Source: Maritimibacter sp.
Lineage (GTDB): Bacteria; Pseudomonadota; Alphaproteobacteria; Rhodobacterales; Rhodobacteraceae
Reading direction: 5' to 3'
Assembly (NCBI GenBank): GCA_017792445.1
Contig: CP051232.1
Span: forward strand, 2,702,001 to 2,766,000
DNA length: 64,000 nucleotides
A model generated the notes under the pieces. That model worked only from the letters and a program-made list of their open reading frames with translations. It was not told the origin of the DNA and ran no database searches. The translations under genes and the position numbers were made by a program. Shown here one piece after another: positions 41,607 to 49,997 of the stretch; position 1 is the first letter of the stretch, and the number at the start of each line of letters is the position of its first letter.

Positions 41607-42625
41607 AGGGCAGCATCGTCGCCTTGGGCGAATGGCGGGGTCGCAAGGCCGCCGCGCTGATCGTGGACGGACAGCTGGACGACCTGCTGGTCGACCCCGA
41701 GGGCGACAACCCGCTGCCCGGCGCGATCTTCCGCGCCGCGGCCGACCGGCCGATGAAGGGGCAGGGCGGTGTGACCGTGAAGCTCGACGGCGCGTTGCGC
41801 GGGTTTCTCCGGCAGTCGAAGGGGTTGCGCCCCGGCCAGTCGCTGCTGGTGCAGGTCGGCACTTTCGCCGAGGCCGGCAAGGCGATCCCGGTCAACACCC
41901 GCCTGCTGTTCAAAAGCCGCCACGCCATCGTGACGCCGGATGCTCCCGGCGTGAACGTGTCGCGCCGGATCCGCGACGACGACATGCGTGACGAACTCAC
42001 CGTGCTGGGCAAGCAGATGGTGCCAGAGGGCACCGGCCTGATCCTGCGCTCGTCCTGCGAGGGCGCGGACATGGACGAGATCGAGGCCGACATCGCCGCG
42101 ATGACCGACCTTGCCGCGCAGATCGCCGCCGATGCCGAGGGTCAGCCGGAACTGCTGCTCGACGGACCGGACGCGCATCTGTCGGCCTGGCGCGACTGGC
42201 CCGAGCCCGACCTGCTGGCCGATGGCCCGACCGCCTTCGAGGACCACGGCGTCGACGAGATGATCGACGCGGCCCTGTCGCCTCGCATCGACCTCGGCGG
42301 CGGGGCCTTTGCCTTCGTCGAGCCCACCCGCGCGCTGGTGGCGGTCGACGTGAACACCGGCGGCGACACGTCTCCGGCGGCGGGCCTCAAGGCCAACCTC
42401 GCGCTGGCCAAGGCGCTGCCCCGCGCGCTGCGCTGCCGTGGGCTGGGCGGCCAGATCACCATAGATTTCGCACCCTTGCCCAAACGAGACCGCCGCCAGA
42501 TCGAGACCTCGCTGCGCGCGGCCTTCCGCTCGGACCCCATCGAAACGGCCCTTGCCGGCTGGACGCCGCTGGGCCATTTCGAGCTTCAGCGCAAGCGTGA
42601 ACGGGCGCCCCTGACAGCCCTCTGA
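41603..42625 (+). CDS. Ribonuclease E/G family protein (short form)
   Basis: 340 residues, much shorter than RNase E and without its C-terminal scaffold. The family core is visible in [32 protein letters not shown] and [16 protein letters not shown], where the aspartate pair binds magnesium. Such short RNase E/G proteins follow maf in many roseobacters, so a full RNase E is expected elsewhere. No yacG gene follows, although it is often next in this cluster; the tRNA-Phe comes 101 bp later. Confidence 0.87.
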   Translation: MKGSIVALGEWRGRKAAALIVDGQLDDLLVDPEGDNPLPGAIFRAAADRPMKGQGGVTVKLDGALRGFLRQSKGLRPGQSLLVQVGTFAEAGKAIPVNTRLLFKSRHAIVTPDAPGVNVSRRIRDDDMRDELTVLGKQMVPEGTGLILRSSCEGADMDEIEADIAAMTDLAAQIAADAEGQPELLLDGPDAHLSAWRDWPEPDLLADGPTAFEDHGVDEMIDAALSPRIDLGGGAFAFVEPTRALVAVDVNTGGDTSPAAGLKANLALAKALPRALRCRGLGGQITIDFAPLPKRDRRQIETSLRAAFRSDPIETALAGWTPLGHFELQRKRERAPLTAL

Positions 42626-42726
42626 ACCCGCCGCCACGTCGCCCCGGAAAAATCCCGAGAAGCCTCTGGACAGTCGGCGGAAGCGGCTATAGAGAGTGCC
42701 GACCCGAGCGGTTACCGCTCACCCGT

Positions 42727-42801
42727 GCCCGGGTAGCTCAGGGGTAGAGCAGTGGATTGAAAATCCTCGTGTCGGTGGTTCGATTCCGCCCCCGGGCACC
42801 A
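42727..42801 (+). tRNA. tRNA-Phe (GAA anticodon)
   Basis: GCCCGGG/CCCGGGC acceptor stem, TAGCTCAGGGGTAGAGC D-arm, anticodon loop TTGAAAA (GAA), TTCGATTCC T-loop region and an encoded CCA. The next 300 bp have no conserved genes, and a lower-GC gene follows, so this may also be an insertion site. Confidence 0.95.
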
Positions 42802-43137
42802 CAAAAAACCAACATGCCATGGCAAAACCCAAGCCTAGCCCTGGGGTTGGGCGACCGTAGTTGCCGGGGACCCATGGGGACCCCGCGCATTGCTGCTCTA
42901 GTGTTCGACACAGACGGCTCAACGGTCGTTTGAATTGGGGTTGTAAGACATGATCTTCGACGGTGCCAAATGCGATCGGTCTTGTAATCAGCGTGAGGGC
43001 TTCAGCAACTGCTGCGCGTGATGATCACGAAACGCACGATTGCAATTGGCGGCACATACGCCCCCGATCCGTCGTCTTGCGTTTCGCGTTTGGGTCGACT
43101 TACCTAAAGTGCACGTATTCGCTCAGGGAACGCTTGA
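42802..43137. other. Gene-free stretch after tRNA-Phe
   Basis: 336 bp with lower GC than the core genes. It has an imperfect GGGGACCCATGGGGACCCC repeat near 42869-42887. It is probably the scar and promoter region of horizontally acquired DNA. I see no gene or RNA in it. Confidence 0.45.
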
Positions 43138-44049
43138 ATGACTTTGACAGCCCCGATCTTTCTTTCGGCGTTCTCACGCGGTGGCAGCAATATCGTTTGG
43201 AACCTTCTCGCGTCCCACCCGAAAATTGTATCTCCCCGGATGGAGACGCACGAGGTCCTGTTTGGAAAGGGCCCGCGTTTTCCGAAACTCCGGCACTTTG
43301 CCTTGGATGTAAGGTTCGGTGCGCCGTACATCCATCCCGAAAAAGTGGACGGCCATTGGTTCAAAAACATCGGTCGCCTCAGTCCCAATACCTACGGAAA
43401 TCGTAACATCAATGCTGCGTATCGAACGTATATCGCGCGGTGTTTTGCCAATATTCTAGAGATGCCGACCGATGGCTCACTGCATTTGGAGAAGCAGCCT
43501 GGGAAACCATACACGGCGGAGGAGTGGCGGCGTTGCAGGGTCGTGTTTAAAAGTATCAATGGAACGCTTTGGCTGAACCGTGTGTTTCAAGAAATGTACC
43601 CAGATGCTGTCTTCATAAACCTGACACGGGATGGATTGGCTCTTACCGAGTCACGGATCCGCCGTAGTACTTACCAAAGTGCCGCGAAGTTTGGTGCGGT
43701 CTACCAGCGAATGACCGCCGAAATGAAAAGGCAGGCAGAGACGCTTCCGAATGTCCATATCTTGAAGTTTGAGGACCTTCTGCAGGATCCTGTGCGTTTC
43801 GTTGAGAATTTGTTCGACATTGTTGGAGAGAATCTATGTGAAATGCCATCAATTCGGCTTCGCGCAAAAGGCCACTACAATGCCGCAGGCGACTATGTTC
43901 GCAGCGAGGGGAGCCATGTCTGGCTTGATCGTTCAAAGATCTTCGATCATGTAAATCCTGAGATTACTCAGAAGCAATTGGAAAAGCTCTCTGACAGCGA
44001 TCGCGCCGCATTTCTCGATGCCGCCGGTTCAAGAACCAACAAGATATGA
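43138..44049 (+). CDS. Sulfotransferase-family protein
   Basis: 303 residues. The PAPS-binding regions are recognisable: the N-terminal loop FLSAFSRGGSNIVWNLL (phosphosulfate loop) and FINLTRDGLALTESRIRRS (3'-phosphate-binding strand and serine). It transfers sulfate from PAPS, usually to a sugar or lipid of the envelope. Codon use is less GC-rich than its neighbours and the gene follows tRNA-Phe, both signs of horizontal transfer. It stands alone, so the acceptor is unknown. Confidence 0.78.
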   Translation: MTLTAPIFLSAFSRGGSNIVWNLLASHPKIVSPRMETHEVLFGKGPRFPKLRHFALDVRFGAPYIHPEKVDGHWFKNIGRLSPNTYGNRNINAAYRTYIARCFANILEMPTDGSLHLEKQPGKPYTAEEWRRCRVVFKSINGTLWLNRVFQEMYPDAVFINLTRDGLALTESRIRRSTYQSAAKFGAVYQRMTAEMKRQAETLPNVHILKFEDLLQDPVRFVENLFDIVGENLCEMPSIRLRAKGHYNAAGDYVRSEGSHVWLDRSKIFDHVNPEITQKQLEKLSDSDRAAFLDAAGSRTNKI

Positions 44050-44173
44050 CGGTTCTGGCGTCGTCACACCAGCCTCGCCATCTGTCGTATGTCTGGTAAT
44101 TCGACTGACTCGCGCGGAGCATCAACGAAGGCGCTTTGTCGGCAAGGTTTTGTGCGCTTATTTCCTCCGGCCC

Positions 44174-44953
44174 TCAAGTCCCCGTCTTCTCCCGCCACCG
44201 CGTGACGCTGGCGGCGGCGGCGGTTGCCATCAAGCGGAAGTCGCCGCCGACGGTGGTCATGTCGTAACCCCATTCGACCGCCCGCGCGGCGTAGTCTGCG
44301 GTGCCGCAATGTAGGGCGGCTCGGATGCCGGCGTCGTGGCAGACCCGGGCGATCTTCTGCAGGACCTCGATCATCTCGGGCTCTTCGCGGTCGAACGCGG
44401 GCGGGTATCTGCCGTCGAATAGCGAAAATGTCAGGTCCGCGGGGCCGACATAGATGCCGTCCAGTCCCGGCGTTGCCGCGATGGCTTCGAGATTGTCCAT
44501 CGCCTCGCGGGTTTCGACCATGGCCCAGCCGATCACGCGGTCGTTGGCCTCGGCGGCGATGCCGGAGCCCTGCGCGATCTGGGCTCGGGTGGGGCCGAAG
44601 CTGCGCTGGCCGAGGGGCGGGTAGCGCAGGTAGCTGACGAACTCGGCGGCCTGTTCGGCGGTGTTGATCATCGGGCAGATGATCTGCAGCGCGCCCGCGT
44701 CGAGCATCTTCATGATGATGCCGGGTTCCAGCCACGGCACCCGCGCGCCCAGCACCACTCCGCTGGCGCGCATCGCCTGGAACATCGGCAGCACGTCGGA
44801 GTAGTCCAGGGCGCCGTGCTGGACGTCGATGCTGATCGCGTCATAGCCCTGTTCGGCCATCACCTCGGCCGAGAAGGAATTGCCGATCGACAGCCAGCCA
44901 TGCAGCACGGGGTTGCCGGCAGCCCATATGTCCTTGATCCGATTGCCGATCAT
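44174..44953 (-). CDS. HpcH/HpaI-type class II aldolase
   Basis: 259 residues. The family core is clear: AISIDVQHGALDYSDVLPM (HGxxxY), a metal-binding glutamate in AMVETREAMDN, IYVGPADLTFSLF and a late HCGTADYAARAVE. Members cleave 2-keto-3-deoxy or 4-hydroxy-2-oxo acids to pyruvate and an aldehyde. It lies downstream of the Liv-type ABC operon on the same strand, so it may act on a product of the imported compound (inference). The ATG at 44953 is preferred over an upstream arginine-rich extension. Confidence 0.88.
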   Translation of the reverse strand: MIGNRIKDIWAAGNPVLHGWLSIGNSFSAEVMAEQGYDAISIDVQHGALDYSDVLPMFQAMRASGVVLGARVPWLEPGIIMKMLDAGALQIICPMINTAEQAAEFVSYLRYPPLGQRSFGPTRAQIAQGSGIAAEANDRVIGWAMVETREAMDNLEAIAATPGLDGIYVGPADLTFSLFDGRYPPAFDREEPEMIEVLQKIARVCHDAGIRAALHCGTADYAARAVEWGYDMTTVGGDFRLMATAAAASVTRWREKTGT

Positions 44954-45066
44954 GCCCCGGCCCTCGTGGGGGCGATCCGGTTCAAACGTTGCATGGCGTC
45001 CTCCCTCGCATGTGCCCGCCATGATTGGGCGCGGGGCCGGAGGGTGTCAAACGGGTTCCCCGCGCG

Positions 45067-45753
45067 TCAGACGCCCAGGTGCCTTTCGGTGGTCTCGGCG
45101 GAGAGGTCGGCGAACGGGCCGGCCCAGACCGTCCGACCGCGTTCAAGGATCACGGCCCGGTCGCAGGCGGTGCGCAGTTCGGCCAGCGACTTGTCGATCA
45201 CCAGCATCGCCATCCCGGTCTCGGCCTTCAGGGTGGCGATGGCGGACCAGATTTCCTGGCGGACGATGGGGGCCAGCCCCTCGGTCGCCTCGTCAAGGAT
45301 CAGCAGGCGCGGGTTGGTCATCAGGGCGCGGCCGATGGTCAGCATCTGCTGTTCGCCGCCCGACAGCGACGCGGCGCGCTGGGTCAGGCGTTCGCCAAGG
45401 CGCGGGAACAGGGCGGTGACGCGGGCGCGGTCCCAGTGGCCGGGGCGGGCGGCGGCGGCAAGGTTCTCGGCCACGGTCAGGTCGCGAAAGCAACGGCGGC
45501 CCTCGGGCACCAGCCCGATGCCCAGCCGGGCGGCGCGGTGGCTGGGCAGGCGGGTCAGGTCGTGGCCGTCGAATACCAGCGTTCCGTGGGCGGGCAGCAT
45601 CCGGCAGATCGCCTTGACCGTGGTCGACTTGCCCATGCCGTTGCGGCCCATGAAGGCCACGGCCTCGCCCTCGGCGATGTCGAGATCGACGCCGAACAGC
45701 GCCTGACTGGCGCCATAGGCGGCGGTGACATTGGACAGGGACAGAAGCGTCAT
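45067..45753 (-). CDS. livF: Branched-chain amino acid-type ABC ATPase, LivF-like
   Basis: 228 residues: Walker A GRNGMGKST, a LivF-type PEGRRCFRDLTVAENL segment, signature LSGGEQQMLTIGRAL and Walker B LLILDEATEGLAP. It is the smaller ATPase of the HAAT importer and overlaps the LivG gene by 4 nt. The H-loop histidine position reads DKSLAE (VIDKSLAELR) rather than the usual xEHD/Q, as often seen in LivF of alphaproteobacteria. Last gene of the transporter operon. Confidence 0.9.
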   Translation of the reverse strand: MTLLSLSNVTAAYGASQALFGVDLDIAEGEAVAFMGRNGMGKSTTVKAICRMLPAHGTLVFDGHDLTRLPSHRAARLGIGLVPEGRRCFRDLTVAENLAAAARPGHWDRARVTALFPRLGERLTQRAASLSGGEQQMLTIGRALMTNPRLLILDEATEGLAPIVRQEIWSAIATLKAETGMAMLVIDKSLAELRTACDRAVILERGRTVWAGPFADLSAETTERHLGV

Positions 45754-46499
45754 GCGGCGTCCCCGAGATAGGCTTCGCGCACTGCCGGATCGGCGCGGAT
45801 CTCGTCCACGGTGCCGGTCGCGATGACACGCCCGTAGACCAGCACGCTGATCCGGTCGGCAAGGGCGAAGACCGCGTCCATGTCGTGTTCCACCAGCAGG
45901 ATCGGCGCCTCGGTCCGCAGGCTGTCGAGGAAGCCGGTCAACTGCTTCGATCCTTCCGAGCCCAGACCCGCCATCGGCTCGTCCATGACAAAGGCCTTCG
46001 GGTCCAGCGTCAGCGCGACCGCCACCTCCAGCAGCCGGCGCTGCCCGTGGCTGAGTTCCGCCGTCCGCACGCTTGCCACGTCGCCCAGCCCCACGCGGTC
46101 CAGCGCCGCCTCGGCCCGGTCGCGCAGGGGGCGGTTCCGAAGGGCCGAGCCGAAGAACCGCCATGGTCGTCCGGATGCACCCAGCGCGCCCAGCAGGGCG
46201 TTCTGCAGTACCGTATCCTCCATCGCCAGCGCCGAAATCTGGAACGTCCGGCCAAGGCCCCGCTGCGCTCGGGCGCGGACCGTCTCGCGCGTCACGTCCT
46301 GCCCAAGAAACCGCACCGTCCCGGCATCGGGGGCCAGCGACCCGCTGATCTGCCCGATCAGGGTCGACTTGCCCGCGCCGTTCGGTCCGATGACCGCGTG
46401 AATCTCTCCCGGCCGCAGGTCAAGCGTGATGTCGTCGCTGGCCTTCAGCGCGCCGAAGCTTTTGGTGATGCCGTGGGTGGACAGGATGGCGTCAGTCAT
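45750..46499 (-). CDS. livG: Branched-chain amino acid-type ABC ATPase, LivG-like
   Basis: 249 residues from the ATG at 46499; a GTG two codons upstream is possible. Walker A is GPNGAGKST, signature LSHGQRRLLEVAVAL, Walker B FVMDEPMAGLG and the switch VEHDMDAVFALADRI. The LSHGQ signature is typical of LivG. It pairs with the LivF-like ATPase, and its start overlaps the LivM stop. Confidence 0.9.
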   Translation of the reverse strand: MTDAILSTHGITKSFGALKASDDITLDLRPGEIHAVIGPNGAGKSTLIGQISGSLAPDAGTVRFLGQDVTRETVRARAQRGLGRTFQISALAMEDTVLQNALLGALGASGRPWRFFGSALRNRPLRDRAEAALDRVGLGDVASVRTAELSHGQRRLLEVAVALTLDPKAFVMDEPMAGLGSEGSKQLTGFLDSLRTEAPILLVEHDMDAVFALADRISVLVYGRVIATGTVDEIRADPAVREAYLGDAA

Positions 46500-47475
46500 G
46501 CGCACGCCCCCGCCCGGCGAGCATCCCGATCACGCCGCCCTTGCCGGACAGCACGATCAGCAGCAGGACGATCCCGAGAAACACCTGCCAGTACTCGCTG
46601 ATCCCGCCCAGAAGATGTTCCAGCAGCACGAAGATCACGGCGCCCGCCACCGGACCGAACAGCCGCGCGACGCCGCCGATGATGACGAAGACCATGATCT
46701 CGCCCGACATCTGCCAGCTTAGCATCGTGGGGCTGACGAAGCGGTTGAGGTCGGCGAAAAGCGCCCCGGCCAGCCCGGTGATCGCGCCGGAGATCACCAG
46801 CGCCACCAGCTTCAGCCGCACGGGGTCCAGCCCGACGGTCTCGACCCGGTGCGGCACCTGCCGCGCGGCGTTCAGCGCAAGGCCGAAGGGCGAGCGGGCA
46901 AGCAGGGCGCTGAACAGCAGCACGATCAGCAGCAGCGCAAGGCACAGCCCGTAGAACTGGATCGGGACCAGCGTGTTCAGGCCGGGAAAGCCGTTGCGGA
47001 CGTAGATCGACAGCCCGTCCTCGCCGCCATAGGCGGGCCACGAGATCGCGAAGAAATAGATCATCTGCCCGAAGGCCAGCGTGATCATGATGAAGTAGAC
47101 GCCCGACGTGCGCAGCGCCAGCAGCCCGATCAGCAGGGCGGCGATGGCCGACACGACGATGGCGGTCAGCCAGATCACCGGCATCGACTTGGTGCCCTCG
47201 ATCACGAAGGGCCATTCCATCAGCGGGGTGTAGTTCTGCGCGTGGCTCGCAAGCACGCCCATCGCGTAGCCGCCCAGCCCGAAATAGACCGCGTGCCCAA
47301 GGCTCACCAGCCCGCCAAGTCCCAGGGCGATGTTCAGCCCCACCGCCGCCAGCGCGAAGATCACCGCGCGGGTGGCGAGCGTGATGGTGAACGGCTCGTC
47401 GGCGTACAGGGCCCATCCCGGCACCGCCACCAGCAGCAGCAGGATCACCGCGTTGACCGCGGCTTCGCGGGTCAT
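46492..47475 (-). CDS. livM: Branched-chain amino acid-type ABC permease, LivM-like
   Basis: 327 residues with about nine hydrophobic segments. Typical LivM strings are LGLGGLVSLGHAVYFGLGGY, ALRTSGVYFIMITLAFGQM and GRVxAGA-type VGLDPVRLKLVALVISGAI near the cytoplasmic loop. It overlaps LivH by 4 nt. The AFGQMIYFFAISW segment with GGEDGL is common in transporters for aromatic or branched substrates. Confidence 0.9.
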   Translation of the reverse strand: MTREAAVNAVILLLLVAVPGWALYADEPFTITLATRAVIFALAAVGLNIALGLGGLVSLGHAVYFGLGGYAMGVLASHAQNYTPLMEWPFVIEGTKSMPVIWLTAIVVSAIAALLIGLLALRTSGVYFIMITLAFGQMIYFFAISWPAYGGEDGLSIYVRNGFPGLNTLVPIQFYGLCLALLLIVLLFSALLARSPFGLALNAARQVPHRVETVGLDPVRLKLVALVISGAITGLAGALFADLNRFVSPTMLSWQMSGEIMVFVIIGGVARLFGPVAGAVIFVLLEHLLGGISEYWQVFLGIVLLLIVLSGKGGVIGMLAGRGRAHD

Positions 47476-48392
47476 GTGCGGGCTCCGAACAGGCCGGTGG
47501 GCCGCCAGACCAGCACCGCCGCCATCAGGATGTAGATCGCCATCGAGGCGAAGGCCGACCCGGTGGCGGTGGCCGTGGCAGGATCGGCGAACAGCTTGAA
47601 CAACTCCGGCAGGAAGATCCCTCCCAGCGTATCGGTCAGCCCCACCAGCACGGCCCCGATCAGCGCGCCTTTGATCGAGCCGATGCCGCCGATCACGATG
47701 ACCACGAAGGCAAGGATCAGCACGGGTTCGCCCATGCCCACCTGCACCGACTGGATCGCGCCCACCAGTGCGCCGGCCAGCCCCGCCAGCCCGGCGCCAA
47801 GCGCGAAGACCAGCGTGTAGAGCTTCGAGATATCCACCCCCAGCGCCGCGATCATCTCGCGGTCGTTCTCGCCCGCGCGGATTTGGATGCCGATCCGGGT
47901 GCGCGAGATCAGCAGCCACAGCCCCACCGCCACCAGCAGCCCCAGCACGATCAGCGCAAGGCGGTACAGCGGGTACTGGATGCCGCCGGGCAGGGTGACC
48001 GGCCCCGACAGCCATGCCGGGATGTCGAGGTACAGCGGAAACGACCCGAACAGCCAGCGGGTGCCTTCCGAAAAAATCAGGATCAGCGCGAAGGTCGCCA
48101 ACACCTGATCAAGGTGGTCGCGGTTGTAGAGCCTGCGGATCACCACCAGTTCGACCAGCGCTCCCGCCAGTGCGGCAGCCGCCAGCGCCGCGACCAGCGC
48201 CAGCAGGAACGAACCGGTCGCACCCGCCACGGCGGCGGCGGCGAAAGCGCCGACCATGTACAGCGAGCCGTGGGCAAGGTTGATCAGCCCCATGACGCCA
48301 AAGATCAGCGTCAGCCCGGCGGCCATCAGGAACAGCATGACGCCGAACTGCAGGCCGTTCAGGACCTGCTCTGCAATCAGGATGGGGGACAT
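47472..48392 (-). CDS. livH: Branched-chain amino acid-type ABC permease, LivH-like
   Basis: 306 residues, eight or so hydrophobic segments. LivH markers are FLMAAGLTLIFGVMGLINLA near residue 21, GIQIRAGENDREMIAALGVD in the cytoplasmic loop, and VIVIGGIGSIKGALIGAVLV near the end. It is the first permease of the operon, 54 bp after the binding-protein gene. Confidence 0.9.
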   Translation of the reverse strand: MSPILIAEQVLNGLQFGVMLFLMAAGLTLIFGVMGLINLAHGSLYMVGAFAAAAVAGATGSFLLALVAALAAAALAGALVELVVIRRLYNRDHLDQVLATFALILIFSEGTRWLFGSFPLYLDIPAWLSGPVTLPGGIQYPLYRLALIVLGLLVAVGLWLLISRTRIGIQIRAGENDREMIAALGVDISKLYTLVFALGAGLAGLAGALVGAIQSVQVGMGEPVLILAFVVIVIGGIGSIKGALIGAVLVGLTDTLGGIFLPELFKLFADPATATATGSAFASMAIYILMAAVLVWRPTGLFGART

Positions 48393-48446
48393 TCGCGGGC
48401 CTTCGTCAGTGCGTTGGCCCGGCGCGTGGCCGGGCCAGTGCAGGTC

Positions 48447-49580
48447 TTACATCGAGCACTCGTCGACGTAGGCGCTCGACCGGTCCTCGATCGCGGTGCC
48501 GACGATCATGTTGGTGTAGATGTCGCCTTCCTTGATCACCTCGCGGATGAAGATGTCCTGGATCGGGTGCTGGTTGGTGTCGAACGAGAACTTGCCCCGG
48601 ACGCTGTCGAAATCGGCGGCGGCCAGCGCGGCGCGGAACGCCTCCTGATCCGTGACGTCCGCCGTGTCCAGCGCCGACAGCATCAGGTTCGCGGTGTCGT
48701 AGCCATAGGCGGCGTACAGCGAGGGCAGGCGGTCATACTTCTCCTGAAAGCCCGCAACGAAGGCGGCGTTTGCCTCGTTGTCGAGATCCTTGGACCAGTT
48801 CGAGCCGTTCTTGACCCCAAGCGCCGCATCACCGACGGCCTGAAGGATCGCCTGATCGAACGAGAACGCCGGCCCCATCACCGGCAGGTCGACGCCCGAG
48901 TCCGCGTATTGCTTGAGGAACGAGATGCCCATGCCGCCCGGCAGGAAGAAGAACACGCTGTCGGCGCCCGAGGCGCGGATCTGCGCGATCTCGGCGGCAT
49001 AGTCGGTCTGGCCGAGTTCGGTGTAGATCTCGCCGGCCAGTTCGCCCTCGTAGAACCGCTTGAAGCCGTTCAGGCTGTCATGGCCCGCCGGATAGTTCGG
49101 CGCCATGATGAACGGATTGCTGTAGCCTTCAGATTTCGCGTAGGCGCCGGCGGCTTCGTGCAGGTTGTCGTTCTGGTAGGACACCGAGAAATACAGCGGA
49201 TGACAGCCCTTGCCGGCAAGCTGCGCGGGGGCGGCGTTGGTCGACAGGTAGAACTTGCCCTGCGCCGTCGCCGACGGCACCACGGCCATCGCAAGGTTCG
49301 ACCAGACGATGCCGGTCAGGATGTCGACCTTGTCGGACTGGATCATCTCGTCGGCGATCTGCACCGCGACGTCCGGCTTGCGCTGGTCGTCCGCCACGAT
49401 GATCTCAAGACCGTCGCGGCCGTCTTCCTCGATGGCCAGCATGAACCCGTCGCGGATGTCGATGCCAAGGCTGGCGCCGCCGCCCGACAGGGTGGTGATC
49501 ATCCCGACCTTGACCTGCGCCTGCGCGCCCGTTGCCAGTGCCGCGAGCGCCGCCGCGGCGAGAAGTGTTTTCATGGACAT
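48447..49580 (-). CDS. ABC transporter periplasmic binding protein, LivK-like
   Basis: 377 residues. A signal peptide (MSMKTLLAAAALAALATGAQA) is followed by the type I periplasmic fold (VKVGMITTLSGGGASLGID, RDGFMLAIEEDG). Proteins of this subgroup bind aromatic or hydroxylated aromatic acids as well as amino acids, so the name livK is not given. GGGAGA precedes the first ATG. Its position at the head of the operon identifies it as the specificity component of the Liv-type importer. Confidence 0.88.
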   Translation of the reverse strand: MSMKTLLAAAALAALATGAQAQVKVGMITTLSGGGASLGIDIRDGFMLAIEEDGRDGLEIIVADDQRKPDVAVQIADEMIQSDKVDILTGIVWSNLAMAVVPSATAQGKFYLSTNAAPAQLAGKGCHPLYFSVSYQNDNLHEAAGAYAKSEGYSNPFIMAPNYPAGHDSLNGFKRFYEGELAGEIYTELGQTDYAAEIAQIRASGADSVFFFLPGGMGISFLKQYADSGVDLPVMGPAFSFDQAILQAVGDAALGVKNGSNWSKDLDNEANAAFVAGFQEKYDRLPSLYAAYGYDTANLMLSALDTADVTDQEAFRAALAAADFDSVRGKFSFDTNQHPIQDIFIREVIKEGDIYTNMIVGTAIEDRSSAYVDECSM

Positions 49581-49997
49581 GTGCGATCTCCCTGCGTTGT
49601 CCCGTGGTCGAAGTCCCGCCTTGTCGCGATGGCTGCCCGGCACACCGTGCGGCGGTTTTTTTTCGTCACCGGTATGGATAGCCGAATTTGCGCGCAGGTA
49701 CATAGGTTTGGTTCGGACTTGTCCGGCGTTTGGCCGGGGATTGTGCGCTCGGGGCGCAAGCGGCGTCATTGCGGGCAGTTGACTGATCGGCCCGCGGCCA
49801 ACGGCGGCGCGGCGAGCTTAATGATGCCAAATCGCTACGCCGCTGCGGCGGTCAGAGTATCGGCTTTAACTTCGGCGAATAACCGCCTAAAAGAGTCGGA
49901 ATAGAGGCGACCGTAAGCCAGATTCGTCTGCCCGCAGGCAGAGACCAGCAAACCAGCCTCCGAAAAAAGACTGCCACACGAATCTGGAAGAACTCAC
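49581..49997. other. Divergent promoter region, binding protein / TonB receptor
   Basis: 417 bp between divergently read transport operons. A T8 tract lies at 49656-49663. I could not identify a convincing Fur, RirA or Irr site for the siderophore genes. No gene is seen. Confidence 0.5.
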
